Positions 18,776-27,178 of a stretch of DNA of 64,000 nt are shown in pieces (position 1 is the first letter of the stretch; every line of letters starts with the position of its first letter). Source of the stretch: Sphingobacteriia bacterium (GTDB lineage: Bacteria > Bacteroidota > Bacteroidia > Chitinophagales > Chitinophagaceae). The stretch is taken from the NCBI GenBank assembly GCA_017304675.1, contig JAFKLS010000018.1, forward strand, positions 62,001 through 126,000, written 5' to 3'. The translations under genes were made by a program, and so were the position numbers. The notes under the pieces are model-generated. The model ran no database searches. It was not told the origin of the DNA and saw nothing but the letters and a program-made list of their open reading frames with translations.

Positions 18776-18834
18776 GTTGCAGTAATAATATTTTTTGCCG
18801 TAAACGGCATATGTTATAATATTGCAGCCCCAAA

Positions 18835-18918
18835 GCCCAGATGGCGGAATTGGTAGACGCGCTAGACTCAAAATCTGGTTATCGCAAGGTAGTGCAGGTT
18901 CGATTCCTGTTCTGGGCA
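18835..18918 (+). tRNA. tRNA-Leu (anticodon CAA)
   Basis: The 84-nt gene folds as a class II tRNA. Acceptor GCCCAGA (18835-18841) pairs with TCTGGGC (18911-18917), with discriminator A at 18918. The D arm reads GGCGGAATTGGTAGACGC, the anticodon loop CTCAAAA gives CAA, the variable arm is long, and the T arm is GGTTCGATTCC. The CCA end is not encoded. An integrase gene begins just downstream, so the 3' end of this tRNA is the probable attachment site of the neighbouring element. Confidence 0.97.
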
Positions 18919-18928
18919 CTGAATATGA

Positions 18929-18969
18929 CCTCATAAAAAATTGATTTTCAATATTTTATGAGGTTTTTT
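18929..18969 (+). terminator. Terminator after tRNA-Leu
   Basis: CCTCATAAAA (18929-18938) pairs exactly with TTTTATGAGG (18954-18963) and is followed by six T. It ends tRNA-Leu transcription before the element. Confidence 0.9.
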
Positions 18970-18976
18970 CATACCC

Positions 18977-19043
18977 TGTGTGCCAAATACGTGCCCCCTT
19001 TTTCCCCTTATTTCCCCTGTTTTTGGCACGTAATTGGCACACA
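18977..19043. repeat. 19-bp inverted repeat, candidate integrase/Xis arm sites
   Basis: GGCACGTAATTGGCACACA at 19025-19043 is matched on the other strand at 18977-18995 with a single mismatch. GGGTAT also follows both arms, at slightly different spacing. A further GGCACACA lies at 19058-19065. The cluster sits between the tRNA terminator and the integrase start, where arm-type recombinase sites or an integrase-gene operator are expected. Confidence 0.6.
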
Positions 19044-19093
19044 AAAAGGGTATTTCTGGCACACACTTTTTTGGTCTTACAAATTTCCGTTTT

Positions 19094-20167
19094 ATGGACA
19101 TTTCAATCATGCCAAGACCTTCAAGGAGTGGCGAAAAAATCTTCTATTCTCTCGAGTGGGGAAAGGAAGCAGGACAACGATCAGCAACAGGTATCTACAC
19201 CTACGCAAAACCAAAAGATCAGATTCAGAAGAATCACAACAAAGAAGCATTGAACATTCTCAATGTGAAGAAATCACAGATGATACTCGACTTGCAATCG
19301 GTAGCTAACGGTCACCTTCCGCAGTACAAAATCAAAAAGAATTTTGTTGACTTTTTTGCAGATTTTGTAAAGAAGAACAAACGTGATGGAAACAGGAGTT
19401 TGCCCTGTTGCCTTTCCTTATTCAAAAAATTCATTGAACCGGATTTCAAAACTTATATCTCACCGGTTGATATCACAGAAAATTTCTGTGAACGTTTTCG
19501 CAGTTATTTACTCGACAATTTGAATGGTGAAACACCAGCCGATTATTTTATGCGCTTTAAACGTGTGATCAAAGCCGCAACTAAGCAGGGTTATTTCCTT
19601 GACAATCCTGCCGAAGATATAAAGATTAAAGGGCACCCTTCACAGATTAAAGAGGTATTGACTGCTGAGGAATACACCAAGCTGATGAATTCGTATTGCT
19701 CAAACCATGAAGTAAAAAAGGCCGCTGTAATGAGTATGTATACAGGTTTTAGGTGGTGCGATGTTGAACCGCTTCAGTGGTGGCAGATTAAAGAAAATAC
19801 AATTGTAATCAGGAAACAAAGTAAGACCGGTGTTCCATTGGAAGTGCCATTGCATCCGGTTGTAAAAGCTATTATCGGAGAACGAAAGGCAGATGAAGAG
19901 AGAGTATTCGATTTACCAACTGCCGATGGTGCAAACAAGGTCCTGAAAAAATGGGTAAGTAAAGATGCAAAAATTAAGAAGCATATTACCTGGCACTGCC
20001 TGCGTCATACGGTTTCAGACATCTTGCAAGACAGCGGTGTGGATGTAGCAACGGTGGCTGCATTGTTAGGACAAACCAGCGCCAAGTATATACTATCAAC
20101 TTATAAGAAAAGGGTACGGATTCGCCACACTACGGAAGCCATTAAACATTTACCCGTGTTGACTTAG
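19094..20167 (+). CDS. int: Tyrosine-type site-specific integrase
   Basis: From ATG 19094 the product is 357 residues; ATG 19109 is an alternative. A reading from TTG 19034 is rejected because that codon lies inside the repeat in front of the gene. The SAM-like core-binding domain (about 75-180) precedes the catalytic domain, which has Arg220 (YTGFRWCDVEPL), Lys244 (KQSKTGVPL), His301/Arg304 (WHCLRHTVSD) and the nucleophile Tyr337 (ILSTYKKR). The position usually held by His or Trp, after LLG, is Gln327. It integrates and excises the element, probably at the adjacent tRNA-Leu. It converges on a small HTH gene. Confidence 0.93.
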   Translation: MDISIMPRPSRSGEKIFYSLEWGKEAGQRSATGIYTYAKPKDQIQKNHNKEALNILNVKKSQMILDLQSVANGHLPQYKIKKNFVDFFADFVKKNKRDGNRSLPCCLSLFKKFIEPDFKTYISPVDITENFCERFRSYLLDNLNGETPADYFMRFKRVIKAATKQGYFLDNPAEDIKIKGHPSQIKEVLTAEEYTKLMNSYCSNHEVKKAAVMSMYTGFRWCDVEPLQWWQIKENTIVIRKQSKTGVPLEVPLHPVVKAIIGERKADEERVFDLPTADGANKVLKKWVSKDAKIKKHITWHCLRHTVSDILQDSGVDVATVAALLGQTSAKYILSTYKKRVRIRHTTEAIKHLPVLT

Positions 20168-20403
20168 ATCCTTATTTTTTTGGCAGCCTCTTCAATTTTT
20201 GTGGGGGCTGCCGAAAGAATCAAATCAAGATCCTCCCTTTTGAAATATCCATTGGCATTTTTATAAATGCCGTACTGTTCACATTTACGTGCAAAGTGTG
20301 AATGCTCCAGGTTGCAATAGATCATTGCTTCACTTGGTTTAAGATAGGGCTTAAAGCAAAGTGCTACCGCTTTCATTACCGCCAATTCTTCACGCCTCAT
20401 CAT
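20164..20403 (-). CDS. Small HTH protein, excisionase-like
   Basis: A 79-residue protein whose stop overlaps the integrase stop by four bases on the opposite strand. The sequence KPSEAMIYCNLEHSHFARKCEQYGIYKNANGYFKREDLD reads as a winged-helix DNA-binding unit of the MerR/excisionase kind: a helix-turn-helix followed by GYFKREDLD, which matches the 'wing then helix' of such proteins. Lying tail-to-tail with int, it is a candidate recombination directionality factor. ATG 20400 is an equal alternative start. Confidence 0.55.
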   Translation of the reverse strand: MMRREELAVMKAVALCFKPYLKPSEAMIYCNLEHSHFARKCEQYGIYKNANGYFKREDLDLILSAAPTKIEEAAKKIRI

Positions 20404-20429
20404 CTTATTTCACATTTATTGATTAAAAT

Positions 20430-20457
20430 AAGTAAAGCCCGTTGCCGGGCTTTACTT
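20430..20457. terminator. 12-bp perfect hairpin
   Basis: AAGTAAAGCCCG and CGGGCTTTACTT pair perfectly around a TTGC loop, between the genes at 20532 and 20403. It may end minus-strand transcription of the tra/regulator operon before the excisionase-like gene, although its T run is short. Confidence 0.5.
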
Positions 20458-20531
20458 GTGGCTTATCCCCGCTGACTGCCCTATCGCTGGCAGGTTGCTC
20501 TCCAGCATTGCCCGCTTCCTTTTCGGAGCAG

Positions 20532-20816
20532 TTATTTTACCTGCATATAAACGGCACTTCCTAACAGTGGATGATACGAAGGAAGGTATTCAATATAGCC
20601 ATAGTTATGAAGGTCTTTAATGCACTTGTGGTAAGTTGTCCGTTTCACTTTTGCTGCAAGCATGATCTGCCTGCGGCTAACCTGCACAGGATTTTGAAAT
20701 CCGTTAAGATGCCAATACTGGAACAAAGCCATATAAACACAGATATGAAGATGGGTAATTCTAGTATCTGTGGATGCAGCCAAACAAAACTCGTTCAGAA
20801 TTGATAAACCAGACAT
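20532..20816 (-). CDS. Small HTH regulator, mobile-element type
   Basis: The 94-residue protein has a winged-helix look: ITHLHICVYMALFQYWHLNG, then VSRRQIMLAAKVKRTTYHKCIKDLHNYGYIEYLPS. That is helix, helix, recognition helix and wing, as in DnaD/replication-initiator N-domains and small element regulators of Bacteroidota. It probably controls the element's own genes. It lies 9 bp downstream of the 188-residue protein gene and so shares its operon. Confidence 0.5.
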   Translation of the reverse strand: MSGLSILNEFCLAASTDTRITHLHICVYMALFQYWHLNGFQNPVQVSRRQIMLAAKVKRTTYHKCIKDLHNYGYIEYLPSYHPLLGSAVYMQVK

Positions 20817-20825
20817 ATTTTTACT

Positions 20826-21392
20826 TTATCCTGCCGAACTACGGCTATAAGACCGATTTCGTTTTTCGTTACCGATTACTTTTTCTGCTGATCTTTCTTT
20901 ACGGTACTCCTGTTTCTGTTCCTTCTTTTCTTCCTTGCCTTTAGCAAGCTGTTCCTGTTCTTTTTGCAAGCTTTTACCATAAGTGTGTTTCAGAGTAAAC
21001 TTTTCCTGTTCTTTATTGTAGACCAGCTTCAGCTTTGCATCATATGGTTCATTTTGCTGGTTGCGTAACTGCTTATAAATGCTTTCGCCACTAAACAATT
21101 TATCAGCTTCCTGTAGCGTAATCCCTTTATCACGGTAAAAAGTGTGTTCTTTGGTTGTTCCATCTGAGGCTGTGAACTTTGCATCAAATGTGTTGAAGAA
21201 AGCACGATCGTTTTTTTCCGACCTTTTAAAATTGAGTACTGCTTCAGTATTACTATCGCCTTCTTTGGGCTGATGCAATCTGAATTCTTTACTGCCTGAA
21301 AGAAGTTGCTGTTCTAATTCGGGAAACAACTTTTCACTGAAGCCTAGTGACTGCAATTGCTTTTTTAAATACTCGAAATTTTCTGTGTCCAT
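20826..21392 (-). CDS. Charged protein of unknown function, element-associated
   Basis: The protein has 188 residues with no signal peptide or membrane segment. The first two thirds are a mixed alpha/beta region (LGFSEKLFPELEQQLLSG, NFKRSEKNDRAFFNTFDAKF, HTFYRDKGITLQEADKLFSG). The last 50 residues are extremely Lys/Glu/Gln/Arg-rich (LAKGKEEKKEQKQEYRKERS). The layout resembles small proteins often found in Bacteroidota conjugative elements, but I do not recognise a family with a known role. It sits between the methyltransferase and the HTH gene in one minus-strand run. Confidence 0.55.
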   Translation of the reverse strand: MDTENFEYLKKQLQSLGFSEKLFPELEQQLLSGSKEFRLHQPKEGDSNTEAVLNFKRSEKNDRAFFNTFDAKFTASDGTTKEHTFYRDKGITLQEADKLFSGESIYKQLRNQQNEPYDAKLKLVYNKEQEKFTLKHTYGKSLQKEQEQLAKGKEEKKEQKQEYRKERSAEKVIGNEKRNRSYSRSSAG

Positions 21393-21441
21393 AACTTAGT
21401 TTTTACTATTATAAATTTTGTTACTCCTAATATTTATTGTT

Positions 21442-22023
21442 CTACCCAGGTAAAACAATCGACTGATTTACTTGATTGCCGAATACATCCCAGCCCTCAT
21501 ATTCATAATCTGGGAAGAACCCTTTACGGCTCCTCGCAAACAATTCAATGCGCGGCAGGTCACCATATATCTGAATAATACGATCACGTATTTCAGGTGG
21601 CTTTACTGAATGTTGACCTCTTTTAGAGATAAGCACCTGTTCAACATTGTTGGATATTCTTTTTAAAGGTTTACCCTTTGTGAATAACAATACAATTTCT
21701 GCGTTAGCACGCGTATAATGTCCCAAACCAACAAACAGCCTTTCTTGATATTTATATTTTTTTATCCATACAAAAGCAACTGTTTTATAAAAGAATCCCC
21801 AGGCAGAACCTAACGCAAACGCATCCAATAAACAAGGGAAAGTCGCCCACATCATTAACACACAACTATCTTGTGCAATAGCTGGTATGTTGAGCGATTT
21901 TAAATATTCGATTGACTGGGTTGGGTAATGTCGTTCTGCATTTCTTCCATTCTCCAATCCATTCTTGTATTTCCAGGGTGGATCAGCATAAATAATATTG
22001 TATTTCTTTACCTCACTTTCCAT
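21442..22023 (-). CDS. MT-A70 family DNA N6-adenine methyltransferase
   Basis: From ATG 22023 the product is 193 residues. The catalytic DPPW motif is at residues 14-17 (NIIYADPPWKYKNG). The MT-A70 signatures LMMWATFPCLLDAF, FVWIKK, LGHYTRANAEIVLLFTKG, KPPEIRDRIIQIYGDLPRIELFAR and GWDVFGNQ follow. No restriction partner is nearby. It probably methylates adenine in the element's or host's DNA, for protection against restriction or for regulation. It lies 32 bp downstream of traN, apparently in the same transcript as the transfer genes. Confidence 0.92.
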   Translation of the reverse strand: MESEVKKYNIIYADPPWKYKNGLENGRNAERHYPTQSIEYLKSLNIPAIAQDSCVLMMWATFPCLLDAFALGSAWGFFYKTVAFVWIKKYKYQERLFVGLGHYTRANAEIVLLFTKGKPLKRISNNVEQVLISKRGQHSVKPPEIRDRIIQIYGDLPRIELFARSRKGFFPDYEYEGWDVFGNQVNQSIVLPG

Positions 22024-22054
22024 TCTGCACAATTTAAAATTGATATCAGCGATT

Positions 22055-22870
22055 CTATAACCCCCTTGCTTTTAAAACTTCTCGATGGTTTACTTTCAAC
22101 AACAATGATCGCCCGCCGCCTTGTTCACCAACCTGTATTATTAATTGTTGGGTAGATGGAACAGTAAACGGTGTAAAGGCCAATACAAATAATTTCGACT
22201 GCTTTCCGTTCACCGCTCCTTTTTCAGTCGCATACATCGGAACGATTTCTGTTTCTTGTATGGCCGTTCTTTTAGATCGCTTTTTATCTGTCAGGAAGAA
22301 GCGGATAAAATCAGGATGGTAATCAATCAACGACTGGTTACGGATTTTGAGCGTGAACCACATTAATTGGTTATTGAGATAAATATTGCGTAGATATAAG
22401 CTGGCTTTCTGTTCTTTGGTATGACCGTTTAGGAACCTGCTCTTGCGCTCGATAATTTCCGCAACTGTACCAAATACTTTTTCATTGATCAGTTTGCCAT
22501 TCAGGCTGGCTTGTTCAATACAATCCTTGCCAAAAGACAGGTTGAGTATAGCAGGCTCTGCGGCGTAATCCACCAGGAAAGAATACAGTTGCCCGTCAGC
22601 CGTAATCACAGACAGGTTGGTTGGTACAAAATCCTGTTGACCTGCCTTTAACTGCAGGATGTTTTCAACGCCTTTGGCTTTTTGAGCAAGCACGGCATCA
22701 GTTCCCCTGTCTACGCTTTTGATCGCATAAGGAAATACCAGGTTGCTGGTTTTCCAATAGCTTACTTCAATGCGATAGGGTTCAATACTTCTCGATGCTA
22801 TTGTCTGAGCACTTGCTTCATAATAAAAGAATAGCATCATCATCATTGCTAACACACTTAACCTTTGCAT
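22055..22870 (-). CDS. traN: Conjugative transfer protein TraN (VirB9-like)
   Basis: The protein has 271 residues and a signal peptide (ending YEASAQ). The mature part fits Bacteroides TraN: SNLVFPYAIKSVDRG near the start, LYSFLVDYAAEPAILNLSF, YLRNIYLNNQLMWFTLKIRNQS in the second half, and FTVPSTQQLIIQVGEQGGGR near the end. TraN is the outer-membrane-side core component of the Bacteroides type IV secretion channel, equivalent in place to VirB9. It follows TraM with a 26-bp gap. The conserved order M-N supports the call. Confidence 0.9.
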   Translation of the reverse strand: MQRLSVLAMMMMLFFYYEASAQTIASRSIEPYRIEVSYWKTSNLVFPYAIKSVDRGTDAVLAQKAKGVENILQLKAGQQDFVPTNLSVITADGQLYSFLVDYAAEPAILNLSFGKDCIEQASLNGKLINEKVFGTVAEIIERKSRFLNGHTKEQKASLYLRNIYLNNQLMWFTLKIRNQSLIDYHPDFIRFFLTDKKRSKRTAIQETEIVPMYATEKGAVNGKQSKLFVLAFTPFTVPSTQQLIIQVGEQGGGRSLLLKVNHREVLKARGL

Positions 22871-22896
22871 ACACTTGGATTTAAAAATTGATCGAA

Positions 22897-24174
22897 TTAT
22901 TGTTTGTTATTATTATCTTTTAGAAATAAGTGATACCCTTCTTTCAGTGTTACCTTAACCAGCTTCACTTTCTTGCTGAGTAGCGTTTTGACGGCATTGA
23001 TCCCGGCAGTTGCTGCCTGCGTTCCAATGGAAGGATCAACACTCATCACACCCATGCTGCTGATACTTTCACCTGCTGATTGCTTGGCAACATCACGAGT
23101 GATAGCGCCCGGAACATTGATGCCTTCGTTACCATCTGCATCGTACACACTGAGGGATACAGGTAAAAGGTTGTTGCCACAACGAATACTACTGATAAGT
23201 ATCTGCAATCGCTCTCCATTTAAGGAAGCATTGCCATATACGAATTGATTTTTCGGAACCAGCATTCCACGTAGATACATATCATTGAGCAGCCGCATTT
23301 TTACAGTAGCACCACTAACCAATGTTTGCGTTTCAGCTACGACCGCTGAAATAGCATTCTGTTCCTCCGACAAAACCGGCGCTTCATTCAGAGAATAAAA
23401 TCCGTTACCAACGCTTGCTTGGATAACTGTATCTTTTTTTCGCCCACTCTTTAAAACAGTGATCACATCTGAATCGGGTATTCCGGTAACCAAATAAACC
23501 TGCCGCTTATTATTTTTAGATTGTTCACGTAATCTTCCCTTTACCCGCTCGGGATATTGTATATCCAGTAGCTTATCCATCATGCCATTTAATTGCTGCA
23601 TTTCAGGATCAGGTGAACCGTCTTTCTGATTCATTGTTTGCATCAAATTCTGTAGCCTGTCCACATCTGTATTGTTTATGCTTGCATTGGAAGAAACGGA
23701 AGCAGCACTATACAGGCCTGGTAATGGTGTTTGTGGTTGATTGAGCACCGTTTTCAGTTCAGATAATTTCTGATTAATCTTTTCAACACCCGGATCATGG
23801 TAACCACTCATTCCTGTACCAACAGGCGAAGGATCATATAAAAGAGAATGTACATTAGTATCCATCCGTGCCGCCAGTCCGTCTCTGTAATACGGATCAT
23901 TTTTCATCACTTCTTTCAGTTTGGCAGAATCCTGATCAGCATGAGCATAGTAATCCAGTTTGTTCCAGCTTTTATTGTCCTTCAACTTCGCATCAGGAAG
24001 CTGCATGTTAAATCCACTTTGCCCGGAAACTGCTTTTTGGGCTTTTGAATTTTCAGGAGCAAACAGGCCCACCGACCAAAACAGGGCAGTGAGAAACGGG
24101 AAAACAAGAATGGGTAACACCAGCAAGAATTTTCTTTTTTTGTCTGCCATCGTTATTTGATTCATCGTTTGCAT
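22897..24174 (-). CDS. traM: Conjugative transfer protein TraM (VirB10-like)
   Basis: From ATG 24174, four bases after the traL stop, the product is about 425 residues. One transmembrane helix is near the N-terminus (FLLVLPILVFPFLTALFWSVG). A long periplasmic linker (about 60-230) and a C-terminal TrbI/VirB10-like domain follow (LVSGATVKMRLLNDMYLRG, VPKNQFVYGNASLNGERL, LLPVSLSVYDADGNEGINVPG). It spans the periplasm to link inner- and outer-membrane parts of the channel. The earlier in-frame ATG at 24207 would overlap traL and is less likely. Confidence 0.9.
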   Translation of the reverse strand: MQTMNQITMADKKRKFLLVLPILVFPFLTALFWSVGLFAPENSKAQKAVSGQSGFNMQLPDAKLKDNKSWNKLDYYAHADQDSAKLKEVMKNDPYYRDGLAARMDTNVHSLLYDPSPVGTGMSGYHDPGVEKINQKLSELKTVLNQPQTPLPGLYSAASVSSNASINNTDVDRLQNLMQTMNQKDGSPDPEMQQLNGMMDKLLDIQYPERVKGRLREQSKNNKRQVYLVTGIPDSDVITVLKSGRKKDTVIQASVGNGFYSLNEAPVLSEEQNAISAVVAETQTLVSGATVKMRLLNDMYLRGMLVPKNQFVYGNASLNGERLQILISSIRCGNNLLPVSLSVYDADGNEGINVPGAITRDVAKQSAGESISSMGVMSVDPSIGTQAATAGINAVKTLLSKKVKLVKVTLKEGYHLFLKDNNNKQ

Positions 24175-24178
24175 ACAG

Positions 24179-24634
24179 TTATTTTTTGAGTGAATAATAT
24201 TGTTCAACGAATGTGATACTGTCGAATAATCCCGGATGCTCTTTTAGGAAGTGAGCGTAACGCGGATCACCATTGCGACGCAGACTGTCCAGCCAGGATT
24301 TAAAATGTGTGATGCGTGTAATGGCATTTTGTAAGGAGGTGTCCTGCGAGGGTACTATAGGAGAACTGACGGTTTTCGGAACGGTGATCGCGGTAACTTT
24401 CACCGGCGTATCTTTTTGCTGAAAGGAACGCAGGATAATGTACATGCTGGCTGAACTCCAATACAAGCAGAATACAACCAGCAGGAACATCATCTTTCTA
24501 CGGCCTAACTTTGCCGCTCTTATATTTAACCAATTGGCAGAACGCCGTGCATACGCATTGATGCGCTCGCCTATTTTTTGCCAGAGCGGGGAAATAGTAA
24601 ACCTGTCTGCTTTCTTTCCGAATAAATTGAACAT
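24179..24634 (-). CDS. traL: TraL-like transfer protein
   Basis: The protein has 151 residues with one transmembrane helix (about 48-68, MMFLLVVFCLYWSSASMYIIL). A cytoplasmic basic N-terminus precedes it and a periplasmic tail of about 80 residues follows. Sequence recognition is weak; the TraL name rests on its place between traK and traM and on its size and topology. It lies 10 bp after traK. It is presumably a small inner-membrane component of the channel. Confidence 0.65.
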   Translation of the reverse strand: MFNLFGKKADRFTISPLWQKIGERINAYARRSANWLNIRAAKLGRRKMMFLLVVFCLYWSSASMYIILRSFQQKDTPVKVTAITVPKTVSSPIVPSQDTSLQNAITRITHFKSWLDSLRRNGDPRYAHFLKEHPGLFDSITFVEQYYSLKK

Positions 24635-24644
24635 AGTTTTTATT

Positions 24645-25262
24645 TTAACGGGATTCTGTTTTCAAATCCCTGTTTTCAATCATACTCCAACGTTCGATCA
24701 GGAAGCCATGCGGATTATTATCACTGCGGGAAACATTTCTTAAATACCCTTCCGTGATAAGGCTGCGCAATGAAACACTTGTAGCGCGTATGATCTTTTG
24801 CGTAGCATAACAGCGGAAATAGAAAGGATATTGATTCATATTAAGTGCGATACTATCTACTGTAATCTCCTGGCTGATATTACCGGCGATGATATTGGAA
24901 TAATAGCCGTTCTCTTTCAAGTCCTGATACTGCCTTTTGGCAGAGCCATCGGCCAGGTACAAAGCTTTTGAAGTATTTGCCTGGATCACTTTATCATCAG
25001 GGTCCAGCGTAAAAAAACTGGTGTGAAAAGTTTTCACATGATCGCGTGCCTCTACAGGAATATTATCCTTGCGTTCACTGGCAAAAGCTTCCAAGGCTTT
25101 ACCATTGGCCAGTACATATACTTTAGATTGTGTAATCGCTGCCAATTGGTAACTTTTGAAAATCACAAAACCGCATAACAATAAACAGCCCGCAACAATC
25201 ACAATAGTAAAAGAGCGCATATATTGAAAAGCCGTATCAATATTTTTCATTTTTGTAAACAT
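24645..25262 (-). CDS. traK: Conjugative transfer protein TraK (VirB8-like)
   Basis: The protein has 205 residues. An N-terminal transmembrane helix (about 17-37, FTIVIVAGCLLLCGFVIFKSY) precedes a periplasmic NTF2-like VirB8 domain (VEARDHVKTFHTSFFTLDPD, YQDLKENGYYSNIIAGNISQEITVDSI in pieces, YPFYFRCYATQKIIRATS). It ends with LIERWSMIENRDL, typical of Bacteroides TraK. It is an inner-membrane assembly factor of the type IV secretion channel. ATG 25250 is an alternative start. The gap to traJ is 15 bp. Confidence 0.92.
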   Translation of the reverse strand: MFTKMKNIDTAFQYMRSFTIVIVAGCLLLCGFVIFKSYQLAAITQSKVYVLANGKALEAFASERKDNIPVEARDHVKTFHTSFFTLDPDDKVIQANTSKALYLADGSAKRQYQDLKENGYYSNIIAGNISQEITVDSIALNMNQYPFYFRCYATQKIIRATSVSLRSLITEGYLRNVSRSDNNPHGFLIERWSMIENRDLKTESR

Positions 25263-25277
25263 GGTAGTTGATTTTTA

Positions 25278-26513
25278 TTAGCTGACCTGTCCGCCGGTTT
25301 TATCACCACGTAACTTATCATAGAGATAGTCACCCGCTTTTCCTACACCGTATCCGGCGTTTTCATAAAAGTTGCCTGACTTTCCATCAGAGGTTTTGTC
25401 CTTTGACCAATTTTCAATTGCACCTGCTCCATTAATTGCTCCGGTGGCAGCTGCAGTTACGGCAGTCATCCCCATATCACCGGCAGCCATTGCCATTCCT
25501 GTTGCTTTGCCGGTAAGCGCTTCACCCCCACCGACCCACAATACATTGTTAGCGATGGACGGCACTGTGAAATATCCAATGATACCGATGATCATAAAGA
25601 TGAGATAACCCATATCTGTTGAGCTGAAAAATGTATCCCCTTGCGAAGCAATTTGGGAGAGGTCGAGGCTCAGCATATTTTCCTGTATCTTCCCGATCAC
25701 CGCACCGAAAAGGTTGGCAATCGGCAGCCACAAAAAAATATTGATATAACGTGCCAGCCAATGACGCAGTGCATGATGAAACCCATCAAAGACGCTCAAG
25801 CCAAAAGACAAAGGGCCTAAAATGGCAAGAATGATAAGATTAAACGTTCGTATCGTGTTGATGCAAAGAGAAGCTGCGGAAAACAATACCTGCAACACTT
25901 CACTCATCCATTCCTTAATACTGTTACGGAAATTATACGAAGCTTTTGCCATCGCAAATTTGATGTCATTGCCAATACCTTCAAACAAACCTTCACTTGA
26001 TGGGTCTTCACCCGGATGCGTGTATTTATACCATCGGTCGCGGTCACCGCTGCCATTTTCGCCCACATACATCTCGTACACATCAGTCTGTTTAACAGCT
26101 TCTTCTTTTTGTTTAAGTAATGCTGCAATTGCCTGATCGGAATTGGTAACCATTGATGAAGTCGCTGTAACGGTTGGTTGCATGACCCCGTTCAGCAGGC
26201 CAATAACAGCGGGAAAAATAAGGATCGCGAAACCGATCACAAAAGGCCGGAACAAAGGATAAAAATCTATGGACTCTGCATTTGTAAGGTGCCGCCATAC
26301 ACGAACCGCTATATACCAAAGCGCAGCAAAACCTGCAATTCCGCGACCTACGCCAATAAGTGAACTGCACAGCGGAATCATTTCGTTATACAACCGGTCA
26401 AGAACACCGTGCAACCCGTCAATATTAGAAGCCAACCCGCTTGTTTGCGCCATTGAATAAAGCGGCAGCAAGTTTGCAGCAGCAATCCACAAAAGAAGCC
26501 TACACTTTTTCAT
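25278..26513 (-). CDS. traJ: Conjugative transfer protein TraJ (VirB6-like)
   Basis: This 411-residue polytopic membrane protein has a signal-like first helix (LLLWIAAANLLPLYSMAQ). Hydrophobic segments follow at about 60-80, 90-110, 205-245, 250-275 and 290-325 (YLIFMIIGIIGYFTVPSIAN). The C-terminal 80 residues are Gly/Ala-rich with a cytoplasmic or periplasmic tail. Length, topology and the sequence PSIANNVLWVGGGEA match Bacteroides TraJ, the inner-membrane channel component comparable to VirB6. It is placed between the TraI-like genes and traK, as in known transfer operons. Confidence 0.92.
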   Translation of the reverse strand: MKKCRLLLWIAAANLLPLYSMAQTSGLASNIDGLHGVLDRLYNEMIPLCSSLIGVGRGIAGFAALWYIAVRVWRHLTNAESIDFYPLFRPFVIGFAILIFPAVIGLLNGVMQPTVTATSSMVTNSDQAIAALLKQKEEAVKQTDVYEMYVGENGSGDRDRWYKYTHPGEDPSSEGLFEGIGNDIKFAMAKASYNFRNSIKEWMSEVLQVLFSAASLCINTIRTFNLIILAILGPLSFGLSVFDGFHHALRHWLARYINIFLWLPIANLFGAVIGKIQENMLSLDLSQIASQGDTFFSSTDMGYLIFMIIGIIGYFTVPSIANNVLWVGGGEALTGKATGMAMAAGDMGMTAVTAAATGAINGAGAIENWSKDKTSDGKSGNFYENAGYGVGKAGDYLYDKLRGDKTGGQVS

Positions 26514-26554
26514 ACTTCACATTTTCATTTTCACTTAATCATTCATCCAATCAC

Positions 26555-27178
26555 TCAATACAAACCGTACAATCGCTTCAACCGTTTTGCATCATTTTCC
26601 TGTTTGAATCGTTGCAGGGAAAGAATTGCATTATTGTTATTGAACTGCCGTAGAAAGGAACACATATCCTGCATATCACTATATATCCGGTCAATGGACT
26701 GTAGCCTTTCTCCATCGCTCATGCGAAATTGCTTAGCTGTAATTATGGTCATGAGATCACCAATGTTTTTTAGCGACCTATCTAACAAATTGTTATACAC
26801 CCTTCCCATATAAGTAATTTCATCGGGGCTGAAGCGGCCCTGTTGCTTGAAATTGTTATATGCAGACTGGTACTGTTTAAGCAAGTTCACCTGGTTGTTG
26901 ATGATCTCCGGTATTTTCCAGTATTTACGTACCGAAGGATTGACCAGCCACAGGCCATCCAGGAATGCTTCATGCAGGCTGAAATTGCCCTGCGAAATAT
27001 CCCGAATGGTAGAATAACCCTTTGACACTACCGCATACCCGGCTTTCATGTCCGACAAAATCTGTTTCATCTGCGTTAATTTCTGAACATCGAGAATCAA
27101 TTGCTGCAATTCAAATGACTGCGCATTTGATCTGTGTAAAGCACAGAAGAGAAACAGGATAAGCATTGTTCTTTTCAT
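26555..27178 (-). CDS. TraI-like/TerB-type transfer protein, paralogue 3
   Basis: The protein has 207 residues and a signal peptide (MKRTMLILFLFCALHRSNAQ). The mature protein is mainly helical: LQQLILDVQKLTQMKQILSD, GYSTIRDISQGNFSLHEAFL, then FSPDEITYMGRVYNNLLDRS and FRMSDGERLQSIDRIYSDM. These last two motifs recur in the genes at 27594 and 28242, so the three are paralogues. It probably works in the periplasm, in the place of the pilus-tip or VirB5-like part. Its start overlaps the stop of the preceding gene by four bases (ATGA), implying coupling. Confidence 0.75.
   Translation of the reverse strand: MKRTMLILFLFCALHRSNAQSFELQQLILDVQKLTQMKQILSDMKAGYAVVSKGYSTIRDISQGNFSLHEAFLDGLWLVNPSVRKYWKIPEIINNQVNLLKQYQSAYNNFKQQGRFSPDEITYMGRVYNNLLDRSLKNIGDLMTIITAKQFRMSDGERLQSIDRIYSDMQDMCSFLRQFNNNNAILSLQRFKQENDAKRLKRLYGLY

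Noticed and set aside
18662..18934. 90-codon minus-strand frame across tRNA-Leu
   Set aside because: It is the antisense of the tRNA and of the CoA-transferase end; such frames give the well-known false protein with 'RTGIEPALP'.
18978..19308. Two plus-strand frames starting before the integrase (18958 and 18978)
   Set aside because: They lie in other frames over the repeat and integrase start and have no domain character.
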